Origin: Pedobacter cryoconitis
GTDB taxonomy: Bacteria; Bacteroidota; Bacteroidia; Sphingobacteriales; Sphingobacteriaceae
Length of the DNA: 64,000 nucleotides
Assembly (NCBI RefSeq): GCF_014207135.1
Contig: NZ_JACHCC010000011.1
Coordinates: 124,001-188,000, forward strand
Direction of reading: 5' to 3'
Each line of letters opens with the position of its first letter. Position 1 is the stretch's first letter. The translations under genes and the position numbers were made by a program. The notes beneath the pieces are model-generated. The model was given only the letters and a program-made list of their open reading frames with translations, was not told where the DNA came from and made no database searches. This document shows positions 6,196 through 15,800 of this stretch, piece after piece.

Positions 6196-7251
6196 CTATT
6201 TTTTTTTCTTTGATTTATAATAGTCCGCTATGGGTTTAAACGGGCCATATTTATGTTGTTGTGCAATAAATTGATCACCATATGGCCCGAATGGTGCATC
6301 TATAGGTTTTTTAGACAGATCCGGATAATCTTTTTGCTGATCTTTATGTGGCCTGGGTTGTGAATTGACAAAAGCTGCCAGGTCCCATGCTTCCTCATCA
6401 CTTAGCTGCGGATCTTCATAAGTCGCTCCGTATGGCATATTGTTTTTTACAAAACCAGAAAAATTAGCGAGTCTGTACATTCCTGCAGCATCATTATAAC
6501 TATGTTTCCCCCACAACGGTGGATAGGTATAACTTTTCTGATCCGCAGCACGCAAACCGTCTCCGTTCTTACCATGACAGGAAACACATTTTGAAGCATA
6601 TAAGATCTTCCCCTTAGCAGGATCAGCCGGTCTGTCCAGATACTTTAATTTCCCGCAGCCCGTTCCAAAAACCGGGTTCCCTTTTTTCAACCCCGAACCC
6701 AGCCATTTTAAATAAGCCAGCATAGCCTGTACTTCTTTCCCCGAAGGATCAGGAGCTTTCCCAGCCAGGCTCCGTTCAAAACACTCAGCAATCCTGCTTG
6801 AGGCAGGTACAACAGTACCCGATCTGTTACTTTTTTTCGGATAACTGGCAAAGAAAACTGAATAATTATTCCCGAAAGTTTTTGTTCCTCCCTGAAGATG
6901 ACAATTCTGACAATTCATCCCGTTAGAAATGGTCGCAACTGAGCCATTTGGCCCAAAATATCTGGCTGTATTGACAATCAGCTCTTTTCCATAACGGATT
7001 GCCTCTCCCTCTTTTCCTGCCGGTATAGTATTTTCTTCAGGAGCTGCCCAATTCTCCTGAGCGGAGGATTTCGTAGCAGATGAAATAACTGTATGAGTCT
7101 CCTCTTGCCGCTTTGGTTCTGTCTCTTCCCTCCATATAAAAGTACTGATCAGTATCGCGCTACAAACCATAAAAAGTAAGGAAGCCACAACTACCGATCT
7201 TGCCGTATAAACCAGTGCTTTTTCTGTTTCATTAAGGTTATGCTCTGACAT
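6196..7251 (-). CDS. Membrane-anchored diheme c-type cytochrome, TsdA-like
   Basis: 351 aa. One N-terminal membrane helix (about residues 15-40) anchors a periplasmic domain with two CxxCH sites, CQNCH (114-118) and CVSCH (222-226). Between them, RSGTVVPASSRIAECFERSLAGK strongly resembles thiosulfate dehydrogenase TsdA and its relatives, where an additional Cys is a heme ligand; Cys157 in ECFERS is the candidate. The family converts thiosulfate to tetrathionate or the reverse. It is the first gene of the operon with DsrE and the solute-binding protein. Whether it is a dehydrogenase, a tetrathionate reductase or another cytochrome cannot be told from sequence alone. Confidence 0.8.
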   Translation of the reverse strand: MSEHNLNETEKALVYTARSVVVASLLFMVCSAILISTFIWREETEPKRQEETHTVISSATKSSAQENWAAPEENTIPAGKEGEAIRYGKELIVNTARYFGPNGSVATISNGMNCQNCHLQGGTKTFGNNYSVFFASYPKKSNRSGTVVPASSRIAECFERSLAGKAPDPSGKEVQAMLAYLKWLGSGLKKGNPVFGTGCGKLKYLDRPADPAKGKILYASKCVSCHGKNGDGLRAADQKSYTYPPLWGKHSYNDAAGMYRLANFSGFVKNNMPYGATYEDPQLSDEEAWDLAAFVNSQPRPHKDQQKDYPDLSKKPIDAPFGPYGDQFIAQQHKYGPFKPIADYYKSKKKK

Positions 7252-7381
7252 AGTTTAAAATTTCTATATCAAAGATGAGGTTAACTGGAGCGCGTTCATA
7301 AATACTAAAAGTAATGAGAGATTACCTAAAGTAATATCAGCAAAATAATAAGCTAAATCGAATAAATAATGATTTTGTTAC

Positions 7382-8737
7382 CTATTTTTTGAAATAGATT
7401 TTGTACCGGGACAACTTTTGTTTTAAGGAGCTTTGACTAGTCCTGGAATTGACAGGATCAGGTTCACCAAACTTAAACTGATGATCAAAAATTTTCGGGA
7501 CAGCAATTCTTTGCGCACTGTAAATACCAGTCTGACCACTAAAGAAATAAGATGTGAAACAGGCTATAGCAAAAAACAAAGTATATTCACTACCGAAGAG
7601 TTCAATACCCATCATCGTACAGGCCAGTGGTGTATTGGTCGCCCCTGCAAAAACGGCAATAAATCCTAAAGCAGCGAACAGACTTACAGGCGCATTCAAT
7701 AGTCCGGAAAGTGTGTTACCCAGTGTTGCTCCTATATAAAACAAAGGAGTGACTTCACCTCCTTTAAAACCGGTTCCTAAGGTTAATCCGGTATAGATTA
7801 TTTTCCATAGCCAGCTCCATGTATCTGCCCCCCCATGAATAAAAGCCGATGGAATCGTTACCGCGCCCGGGTACTCCGCATCGACTCCCAAACTCAGGTA
7901 ATCGGGCTTACCGATAAGATAGGTAAGTGCTATAATAATTAGTCCACCAGTCAGTGGGATCATCCATTTCACTTTAAACAGAAATAAAAATAATTCTTTG
8001 ATGCGGTGAACCGTCACAGAAAACAAATAACTGGCCAGGCCAAAAACAACTGAAGCAGCAATCACCTTACTGAGCAGAAAAAGATCCAGCGGCAAATAGT
8101 CAGACAAAAAGTATGGTGCTCTGGGTAAGATATCAATATGATAAGCTGTATGATGAATTTGCCATGCCGCTACAGTCAGGTTACCAATAACACTTGCAAC
8201 CAATGCAGGAAACAAAGCATCGTATTTAATCCTTCCTAAAGTAAGGACCTCCATGGCAAAAATAGCTCCGGTAACCGGTGTACCAAAGACAGCCCCAAAT
8301 CCTGCAGCAATACCTGCAGTGAGTATCATTTTAGTATCGTTCTCATTCAATTTAAACCATTTTCCAAACAAAGAAGCAATACTACCTCCTATCTGTACAG
8401 CTGTACCTTCTCTACCTGCCGAACCGCCGAACAAATGGGTAATCAACGTAGTGATCAGAATTACGGGGGCCATACGCCATGGCACACCTCCACCTGATTC
8501 ATGGATTTCTTCCATAATCAGATTGTTCCCTTTTTCAGAAGACTTCCCGATAGACTGATAAATCAAATGGATTAAAATTCCGGCAAAAGGCAATAGAAAA
8601 AGCAGCCATTTATATTCAAAACGGAGATGGATGACAGCACTGAGTGACCATAAAAAGAAGGCTACAACTGTTCCTATGGTCATAGCAACAGGGAGAATCA
8701 GAAGTGTCCAGCGAATTAAATGATTGAAAATTTTCAT
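7382..8737 (-). CDS. CLC-family fluoride/proton antiporter-type transporter
   Basis: 451 aa, about ten or more hydrophobic segments, with CLC motifs: ESGGGVPWRMAP (residues 80-91), GGSAGREGTAVQIGG (GREGT at 108-112) and LGTGFKGGEVTPLFYIGA in the C-terminal half. There is no CBS domain. GREGT in place of GREGP is found in the fluoride-exporting CLC-F branch (recalled). The leader carries a fluoride riboswitch, which supports fluoride rather than chloride as substrate. Transcribed alone on the minus strand; the ATG at 8737 lies directly after TTTGTAGGTATAT. Confidence 0.88.
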   Translation of the reverse strand: MKIFNHLIRWTLLILPVAMTIGTVVAFFLWSLSAVIHLRFEYKWLLFLLPFAGILIHLIYQSIGKSSEKGNNLIMEEIHESGGGVPWRMAPVILITTLITHLFGGSAGREGTAVQIGGSIASLFGKWFKLNENDTKMILTAGIAAGFGAVFGTPVTGAIFAMEVLTLGRIKYDALFPALVASVIGNLTVAAWQIHHTAYHIDILPRAPYFLSDYLPLDLFLLSKVIAASVVFGLASYLFSVTVHRIKELFLFLFKVKWMIPLTGGLIIIALTYLIGKPDYLSLGVDAEYPGAVTIPSAFIHGGADTWSWLWKIIYTGLTLGTGFKGGEVTPLFYIGATLGNTLSGLLNAPVSLFAALGFIAVFAGATNTPLACTMMGIELFGSEYTLFFAIACFTSYFFSGQTGIYSAQRIAVPKIFDHQFKFGEPDPVNSRTSQSSLKQKLSRYKIYFKK

Positions 8738-8790
8738 ATATACCTACAAATATCCTGTACCAATGAACTGTATTGTTCATCAGGTTAATG

Positions 8791-8843
8791 TTTGTAGGCG
8801 CCATCAGCTTTTTAGGGCGGTTAAATCGGAAGACACCATTTCC
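8791..8843 (-). ncRNA. Fluoride riboswitch (crcB motif)
   Basis: Read on the minus strand, GGAAATGGTGTCTTCC (8843-8828) forms the first hairpin, followed by ATTTAACCGCCC and then GCTGATGGCGCCTACAAA (ending 8791). These are the hallmark elements of the fluoride riboswitch. Loop bases GGUGU can pair with GCGCC near the 3' end as the known pseudoknot. It lies 54 nt upstream of the CLC gene. The 3' CCTACAAA is exactly complementary to TTTGTAGG (8750-8743) just before the start codon, suggesting translational switching. Confidence 0.88.
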
Positions 8844-8890
8844 GTTTATACAAATATAGAAATGTTATCAGAAAATACAAATAATCGGGT

Positions 8891-10396
8891 TTAGCCGGGC
8901 TGTTTATAGAGTCCTAAAGCTGTTAATGTTGGATTTAGCCTCGAAGCAATTATTTTCAGTCTGACCTTCTGCGCCAGCACAGGTTTAAAACGAATCAGAC
9001 GTTTGGCACCAACTGTAGTTCCATCGGTTATTACCTCCCAGCTTTTACCATTAAAGTATTCCAGACTGAATTTTTCGATACGCTGACCAACAGTGATATT
9101 CTCTTTGAGTAGCAGAACATCAAAAAGTTGTGGCTTTGGTAATGTCAATTCAATCAACCCTGTTGTATCATTCGCTTTTGTTGTCCAGTAATTTTTCAGG
9201 TTTCCATTGAGCAAGGCTCCTGTATTTATTCCGTTAGAAGAACTGATCTTTGCTCCTTTGGCCAGGTTATTCTTAAACGTCTGGTCAAGCGTTCTTTTCC
9301 ATGCCATCAGGTTTTTCTGGTCATGTTCATTGATCAGACCTCTCTGATCCGGCGGAATATTAAGCAGTAATACTGAATTACGACCTACAGAGCTATAATA
9401 GATATCAGTTAATTTCTCAGGTGATTTAACTTTAAGATCTTCTGTCTCATGATAAAACCATCCCGGACGGATAGATACATCAGTTTCACTGGGATACCAG
9501 ACTAATGTTTTCGCATCGCGGATTTTGTCCCTGCTCCCCAGATCATCTCCGGTCATATCTCCCTTTGGAGCAAAAATGATGTCCTTTTGCGAGTTATCGG
9601 CTATACTTTGATTGGCGAGCCCGTTCATAGGCACAGTGCTCCACTCTGTTAAACGGCCATAACCACTTTCAGTTCCCACCCAACGTACATCTGGTCCCAT
9701 TACTGCAATAACGGCGCCGGGCTGCATTTTACGGATCAGATTATACCAGGCATCAAAATGATAAACTGGTTTTTTACCATTTGGTCCTTCTCCGTTTGCT
9801 CCGTCAAACCAAACCTCATCCACCTTGCCATAATTTCCAAGCAGTTCAGTCAGCTGGTTTAAAAAGTAAGCATTGTATTTTTCAGTATCACCGTAATCAG
9901 GATTATTTCTATCCCATGGGGAAAGATAAATTCCAAACCCTACCCCCTGCTGATGACAGGCATCAGCAATTTCTCTGACTACATCTCCCTTCCCGTTTTT
10001 CCATGGACTATTTTTCACGGAATGTTCCGTGTATTTACTTGGCCACAGACAAAAACCGTCATGATGTTTAGCTGTAATAATCACCTGTTTAATCCCAGCC
10101 TCCTTACAGGTACGTACCCATTGGGCAGCATCCAGCCGGGTTGGATTAAATAATTTCGGATCCTCTTTTCCATCACCCCATTCTCTGTTGGTAAAAGTAT
10201 TCATCCCAAAATGAAGAAAACCTGTTACCTCCAGTTCCTGCCAGCGTAATTGTCTGTCTGAAGGTGTCAGATTAGCAGCTTTCCGGATAATATCATGTTC
10301 AGAATCAGTTGCACTGATTGTTACATAACTTTGCTTTTGCTGGGCATAGGCCGCAGTACTCCAGCTTAAAGCCAGTACCAATAAGCCCTGTTTCAT
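8891..10396 (-). CDS. GH29 alpha-L-fucosidase
   Basis: 501 aa from the Met that begins MKQGLLVLALSWSTAAYAQQ, a clean Sec signal peptide; an ATG six codons upstream (10414) is possible. The GH29 barrel is clear: WQELEVTGFLHFGMNTFTNREWG, AGIKQVIITAKHHDGFCLWPSKYT, and EVWFDGANGEGPNG carrying the nucleophile Asp. The C-terminal ~140 residues form a beta-sandwich resembling an F5/8-type module (YWTTKANDTTGLIELTLPKP). The arrangement resembles GH29-B enzymes acting on alpha-1,3/1,4-fucose, but subfamily and linkage need testing. It follows the GH109-like gene on the same strand, with a hairpin between them. Confidence 0.9.
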   Translation of the reverse strand: MKQGLLVLALSWSTAAYAQQKQSYVTISATDSEHDIIRKAANLTPSDRQLRWQELEVTGFLHFGMNTFTNREWGDGKEDPKLFNPTRLDAAQWVRTCKEAGIKQVIITAKHHDGFCLWPSKYTEHSVKNSPWKNGKGDVVREIADACHQQGVGFGIYLSPWDRNNPDYGDTEKYNAYFLNQLTELLGNYGKVDEVWFDGANGEGPNGKKPVYHFDAWYNLIRKMQPGAVIAVMGPDVRWVGTESGYGRLTEWSTVPMNGLANQSIADNSQKDIIFAPKGDMTGDDLGSRDKIRDAKTLVWYPSETDVSIRPGWFYHETEDLKVKSPEKLTDIYYSSVGRNSVLLLNIPPDQRGLINEHDQKNLMAWKRTLDQTFKNNLAKGAKISSSNGINTGALLNGNLKNYWTTKANDTTGLIELTLPKPQLFDVLLLKENITVGQRIEKFSLEYFNGKSWEVITDGTTVGAKRLIRFKPVLAQKVRLKIIASRLNPTLTALGLYKQPG

Positions 10397-10445
10397 TTTA
10401 TGGTTTGATATCATCAGGATAAGTTTAAGCTTCTTCAGAAAAACA

Positions 10446-10480
10446 AGACCGGTTACCCTGAAAGGATAACCGGTTCTTTT
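10446..10480 (-). terminator. Hairpin between GH109-like and GH29 genes
   Basis: On the minus strand GAACCGGTTA and TAACCGGTC pair around an 11-nt loop, followed by TTGTTTTT. It lies 17 bp after the GH109-like stop and upstream of the fucosidase start, so fucosidase expression depends on read-through or on its own promoter. Confidence 0.7.
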
Positions 10481-10497
10481 AAACTGTATGTTATAAA

Positions 10498-11850
10498 TTA
10501 ATAATCATCATTCAGTGCAAACACAGCCTGCCTGTTCATCCATTTTCCTCCAGTGAAATCAGGGAAATCTATAGTTTCATTTCCTAATTCAATGGATTGC
10601 TCACTTAAAGGTGTAATTGCGCTCCATGCAGCTGCATCGTAAACATCCAGAGGAGTTGGTGTTCCTCGTTTCGCAGATTCAATAAAGGCATGTAAAACGA
10701 AGAAGTCCATTCCCCCGTGTCCAGCACCTTCTGCATCACTGCTATATTTCTTCCATAGTGGGTGATCATATTTCTCCAGCCATTCTTTTGCACTGTCCCA
10801 CTGATGTGGTTTACTTTTTCCTTCTACATAGATACTGTTGTTGATATCCATCCATAAACCATTCGTACCCTGAACGCGGAAACCTAAAGAATATGGTCTT
10901 GGAGAGTTAGTATCATGTTGAAGAATAATGGTTTCTCCATTCGCACAATCAATAGTTGTAGTTACAATATCTCCCAGTCTGAAATTAACTTTTGCATTTG
11001 GATGGCTCTCACCTGCATGGTCTACAATATATTTATGCAAACCTCTTGATTTTGTCGCAAATGAATTCAGTTTAAGGAACCTGTTTCCTCTGTTGATATT
11101 AATACACTGAGCAACTGGCCCGATACCATGAGTCGGATATAATTCTCCGTTACGGTGTACAGAATGGTTAGTTCTCCATCTGGCTTCCGAGAACCCTTTT
11201 TCATTGAACTCTACGCCTCCACCATAAGGTTTTACCCCATCATTGAACTTCACTTCTCTCAGGTCATGCTGATACCCTCCCTGTAAGTGGAGGATCTCGC
11301 CGAAAATGCCTTGTCTTACCATATTTAAAACAGCCAGGACATCTCTTCTGTAACAAACATTTTCGAGCATCATTACCTGCGCATCATATTTTTCCGCAGC
11401 ATGAACCACATCCCAGTGATCCTGAAGGTTGATACCTAATACAACTTCAGTAGCTACATATTTTATACCCGCTTCAATAGATCCTATAATCATCGGTTTG
11501 TGCCATTCCCATGGAGTAGCAATCAATACAGATTTGAGATCTTTTAACTGAAGCATTTTTTTCCAGGCATTGTTATCACCTGTATATATCTTAGGCATTG
11601 GCTTACCACTTTTAGTGATCATTGCCTTTGCCATATCCAGCATTCTTGGATCTACATCACAGATCGCAACTAATTCAACGTCATCCCGTTTTAAAAGTAA
11701 AGCCAGGTGATTTTGTCCGCGCAACCCAACACCCATCATCGCTATTTTAAGCTTCTCGCCTGCATAGTTTGCAAAAAGCGTTTTATCTGGCAGGATTGTC
11801 AACGCAGCAGCAGTAAGTGTCGTTGATGTTACAAATTCTCTTCTGTTCAT
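10498..11850 (-). CDS. Gfo/Idh/MocA-fold protein, GH109-like (alpha-N-acetylgalactosaminidase candidate)
   Basis: 450 aa. A twin-arginine N-terminus (MNRREFVTSTTLTAAAL) suggests Tat export of a folded NAD-bound enzyme. A Rossmann motif follows (KIAMMGVGLRGQNHLALL, VELVAICDVD), then ATPWEWHKPMIIGSIEAG. The C-terminal domain contains ELYPTHGIGPVAQCININRGNRF and EGAGHGGMDFFVLHAFIES, which resemble characterised GH109 enzymes using an NAD-dependent mechanism. A dehydrogenase acting on another sugar cannot be excluded. It shares an operon and a LacI-box-containing upstream region with GH29. GalNAc release would fit the kinase at 20157. Confidence 0.82.
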   Translation of the reverse strand: MNRREFVTSTTLTAAALTILPDKTLFANYAGEKLKIAMMGVGLRGQNHLALLLKRDDVELVAICDVDPRMLDMAKAMITKSGKPMPKIYTGDNNAWKKMLQLKDLKSVLIATPWEWHKPMIIGSIEAGIKYVATEVVLGINLQDHWDVVHAAEKYDAQVMMLENVCYRRDVLAVLNMVRQGIFGEILHLQGGYQHDLREVKFNDGVKPYGGGVEFNEKGFSEARWRTNHSVHRNGELYPTHGIGPVAQCININRGNRFLKLNSFATKSRGLHKYIVDHAGESHPNAKVNFRLGDIVTTTIDCANGETIILQHDTNSPRPYSLGFRVQGTNGLWMDINNSIYVEGKSKPHQWDSAKEWLEKYDHPLWKKYSSDAEGAGHGGMDFFVLHAFIESAKRGTPTPLDVYDAAAWSAITPLSEQSIELGNETIDFPDFTGGKWMNRQAVFALNDDY

Positions 11851-11891
11851 AATTGTTTTTGTTCAGATTATTGGTTAGCTATATTTATATT

Positions 11892-12449
11892 TCAATTGTG
11901 TGTGTGTAATCCTTCTATGCGTAAAAAATTGAATGGCTGTTCTGCTAAAATCATCCCTCCGTCCCAGTCTTCAGTAGCGTACTGTTTTGATTTTAAAGCC
12001 GAAAGGGTCAGACCAGCTCTGTCCATAATTTTCAGTTTCGCGAAACTCATTCCCGGCCCCAAAGGGTTAACTGCTAAAATCAGTTGAAACCCACCAAATA
12101 ATTTAGCCCTGTCTATGATTCTTTCATCGACCAGGTCATTGATAAATAGATAACCATCAGCTTTCAAACCAATCCTGATGTTATTGGTTTTATCATGCTG
12201 AATCCCCAGTGTTAAACAGGTTTCCTGATTATCCGGACAATCCAGATCCAGTGTAATGGTAAAGGCATGCGAAGTAGAGAGATCCAGTTTATCTTCTCCG
12301 GTTAAATCTGTCCACTCTTTATAAACCCTGGACAACTGATCTGTTTTTAAATGGACAGGTGTTTCCAGCACAGGATCCGGCTCTGGAGTTATGGGTTCCT
12401 GGGCAGCACTTCCTTTAAAAAGAATATTAAAGATTTCTCTTCTATCCAT
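11892..12449 (-). CDS. Hypothetical protein with RR-type N-terminus
   Basis: 185 aa; I do not recognise the family. The N-terminus MDRREIFNILFKGSAAQ looks like a short twin-arginine-like start but lacks a convincing hydrophobic core, and a proline-rich linker (PITPEPDPVLETP) follows. The rest predicts mostly beta strands (AFTITLDLDCPDNQETCLTLGIQHDKTNNIRIGLKADGYLFIND), reminiscent of a concanavalin/laminin-G-like sandwich. It is the first gene after the LacI-box promoter region on the minus strand and 41 bp before the GH109-like gene. A carbohydrate-binding or accessory role is a guess. Confidence 0.6.
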   Translation of the reverse strand: MDRREIFNILFKGSAAQEPITPEPDPVLETPVHLKTDQLSRVYKEWTDLTGEDKLDLSTSHAFTITLDLDCPDNQETCLTLGIQHDKTNNIRIGLKADGYLFINDLVDERIIDRAKLFGGFQLILAVNPLGPGMSFAKLKIMDRAGLTLSALKSKQYATEDWDGGMILAEQPFNFLRIEGLHTHN

Positions 12450-12534
12450 TGGTTATAATCTCAGGTCAGGTTTCGTGAATACAAGGTATAAATTTTCTCT
12501 CCAAGCAATTAAGCTATATCGTGTAATTATCACG

Positions 12535-12544
12535 CAAACGTTTG
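12535..12544. promoter_or_regulatory. LacI-family operator candidate 1
   Basis: CAAACGTTTG core within GCAAACGTTTGT, 85 bp upstream of the minus-strand operon start (12449). One of five similar sites in the window; the regulator is probably the LacI protein at 19044. Confidence 0.65.
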
Positions 12545-12741
12545 TCTGAATTAGAACGGGGCCATTATTTGCCTATATCTGGCATCACAAAACGATGTTT
12601 TATCAAAAACCAAAATGAAAATGAGCCAATTATTACACTTTACCAGGTCTTTTTACAGAATTAACGTTTTTTACCATCATCAGGATAAAAAAAACGGCAC
12701 CTTTTTAGCTTCTCTCCCTTTAAAGCCTATATAAAACATAT

Positions 12742-12751
12742 CAAACGTTTG
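12742..12751. promoter_or_regulatory. LacI-family operator candidate 2
   Basis: CAAACGTTTG within TCAAACGTTTGCG, 125 bp before the SusC ATG at 12876. With site 1 it brackets a 426-bp divergent intergenic region (12450-12875) that otherwise shows only AT-rich promoter-like sequence and no credible gene. Confidence 0.65.
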
Positions 12752-12875
12752 CGTTGATTTAGACCCCTGTAAATTCTGTACGCTACTATTTGCTCTCTAT
12801 CTTTCAAAAATACTTGATGGAAAGGCCAGATATTTCTTATCCACAAGTACACTAACCAAACAAATCTTATCACGC

Positions 12876-15800
12876 ATGACTAAAGTCTACACACTAACCA
12901 ATCTGGTTTTTAATTGGGTTATGCCACCCATCGGTAAGCTAAAGCAGCTTTCCTTCAATCAATTCACCAAGGCAATAGCTATCGTATTACTTACACTATG
13001 CTCTGGCGCTGCCTATGCCCAGTCGCCGATCACCGGAAAAGTTGTCGATGAACAAGGCCTCCCACTGCCAGGGGTATCTGTTAAAGTAAAAAAAACAGCA
13101 AATGGTACTATTACGAACAGCGATGGAAAATTCGTAATTAAAGCAAACAACGATGTAATTCTGGAATTTACTTATCTAGGTTATGTACAGCAGGATGTTC
13201 CTGTAGGGGGAAAAAGCGTAATCAACGTAAATCTTACTCCTGATGCAAAACTAATGGACGAAGTAGTTGTAATGGGTTATACCTCGAAGAGTAAATCACA
13301 AATCGTGAGTTCTGTTTCGACGGTTACCTCAAAGCAATTACTGGACGTAACCAGTAACAGTACTGCCAATCTTTTACAGGGAAAAGCATCTGGTGTGGTT
13401 GTATCTTCTTCATCTGGACAACCAGGTGCATCGACGAGCATCCGGATCAGGGGTACTGGTACTTTTAGTGCCGGTGCAGAACCCCTTACTGTAGTTGATG
13501 GTGTCATTGGTGGTACTGCCAATCCAAGAGATATTGAATCTATTACAGTATTGAAAGATGCAGGTGCCACAGGTCTTTATGGTTCAAAAGCAGCAAATGG
13601 AGTTATCGTCATCACAACCAAACAAGGGAAAAGTGGTAAAACCAAGGTTAACTATAGCGGATCTTATGGGATCAACAATGCTTCTCAGGGAAATTTTAAA
13701 CTGATGAATGGTCAGCAACTGCTTGACTACAGCACCTATCTGTATACCAATGATTACAATGCAAAAAGGACTAACTATATCAAACAGCTTTCTGCAACGA
13801 CTCCTAATCCTACGCAACAACAGATTGATGCTTATTTGACCAGTAAAGAGCTTCCATTAACTAATGCAGCTTATTTATCAGGTTTCTTACCGACAAGCCC
13901 TGTAAATAATACGGACTGGAGAAAAGAAGCTTTTAAACAAGCTTATACCAATAGCCAGAACATCAATGTTTCAGGTGGTGATGAAAGGACCCACTTTTAC
14001 GTAGGTGCCGATTATTATAAAGAGAAAGGTACATTAATTAATACCGGACTGAGCAATGTCAATTTTAGGGTTAACCTGGATCACAAAATCACTGACCGTC
14101 TGAAAATTACCACGAGAATCAATGCAGGTTTTGGTAATAGTACTAACGATCAGAGCGGCGCACTTTACCAGGCTTATACGAACGTACCCTGGGATAATCC
14201 ATACAATGCTGACGGAAGTGCGAGATATATTGACCAGGCTTCTCAATGGTATGGACGTGACCATAGCAATTTTGTATTCTTAAAGAATTACAATCTTGAT
14301 AATATCAGAACACAAACTCTGGCTGGTGATTTAAAACTGGAATATAAAATCAACGATTGGCTGAACTTTGCTACTTCCAACAGATATACCACTTCAAATT
14401 CTAGAGAAGAAATTTTAGTGGATGCCCGCACACCAGAGGGAAAGTCAAATCTGGGGTCACTCAGAAATACCTATAACTATACCAATTCCTTTCTGACATC
14501 CAATTTATTCAATGCTGCCCGCAGTTTTGGAAAACACAACTTATCGGCAATCGGAGGTTTTGAATTTCAACAGAATTATTTAGATGGAATTGATGGAACG
14601 GGGTACGGTATCCAGCCTGGCCTGAGTGTACTTGATGCCACAGCCACACCTACCTTATTATCCGGAAACAAATCAAAAAGCCGTTCAGTATCAGAGCTTT
14701 TCATGGGTGATTACAATTATGACAACCGCTATTTCGGAACAGTTTCCTTACGTAATGATGGTTCCTCTAAATTTGGTGTGAATCATAAGTTTGGCTTGTT
14801 TTATTCCATTGCCGGCGGATGGTTGATTTCCAATGAAAAATTCTTCAAATCTCAGGTGGTTACTAATTTAAAACTGCGTGCGAGTTATGGAGTTACTGGA
14901 AATACACAAAATGTGGATTATAATGCAATTGCCTATTATCTGTTTAAAACTCAGTATGCCAATGTACCTGGTGGAGTACCTTATGCTATTGGTAACCCTA
15001 ATTTAACCTGGGAAACTCCTACAACTATCAACGTAGGGGCCAATATCGGTCTTTGGAACAGAATAGAATTAAATGTCGATGTTTATCAGCGTACCAACAG
15101 AGATCTGATTATCGATGTTCCACTTTCAGCAGCTTCCGGTTTCTATACATTTCCTCAGAATATCGGTTCTGTCAGAAACAGAGGTATTGATATAGAGTTA
15201 AACACTAAAAACCTTATAGGAGACTTTAAATGGAATACCAGTTTCAACATTGGGATTAACAGGAATAAAGTACTCAGCCTGTATGAAGACCAGCCGATCA
15301 GTGCATTCACCAATCAAAACATTGCTGTAGGCCGTGATGTCAATTCATGGTATATGAGAGAATGGGCCGGTGTAGACCCAGCTAACGGCGATCCACTTTG
15401 GTACGTCACAAAAAAAGACGCTGCGGGAAATAGTTATACCACTACGACTAACAATTACAATGCGGCCGAAAGAAGATATGTTGGCACTTCTTCCCCAAAA
15501 TTCACTGGTGGAATGGGAAATGAGTTTACTTATAAGAATTTCAGTTTAAATGCATTTTTCAATTTCGTGTATGGTAGCAAAATCTACAACTCCAACCGCG
15601 AAGTGTTTGATGCTGACGGGGCCTATCCTCAGTATAACAGTATGGTATTACAGGATGGCTGGAACAGATGGGAAAATCCTGGAGACATAGCAACCCATCC
15701 TAAGGCAGTGGTTAATGGTAACAAGTTATCGAATAAACCATCATCCAGATTCCTTGAAGATGGTTCGTATGTAAGGTTACGTAATATTACCCTGGGTTAC

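Noticed and set aside
10498-11850. Plain Gfo/Idh/MocA dehydrogenase
   Set aside because: Tat-type start, HGIGPVAQ block and glycosidase neighbours favour GH109, though I keep the alternative in the annotation.
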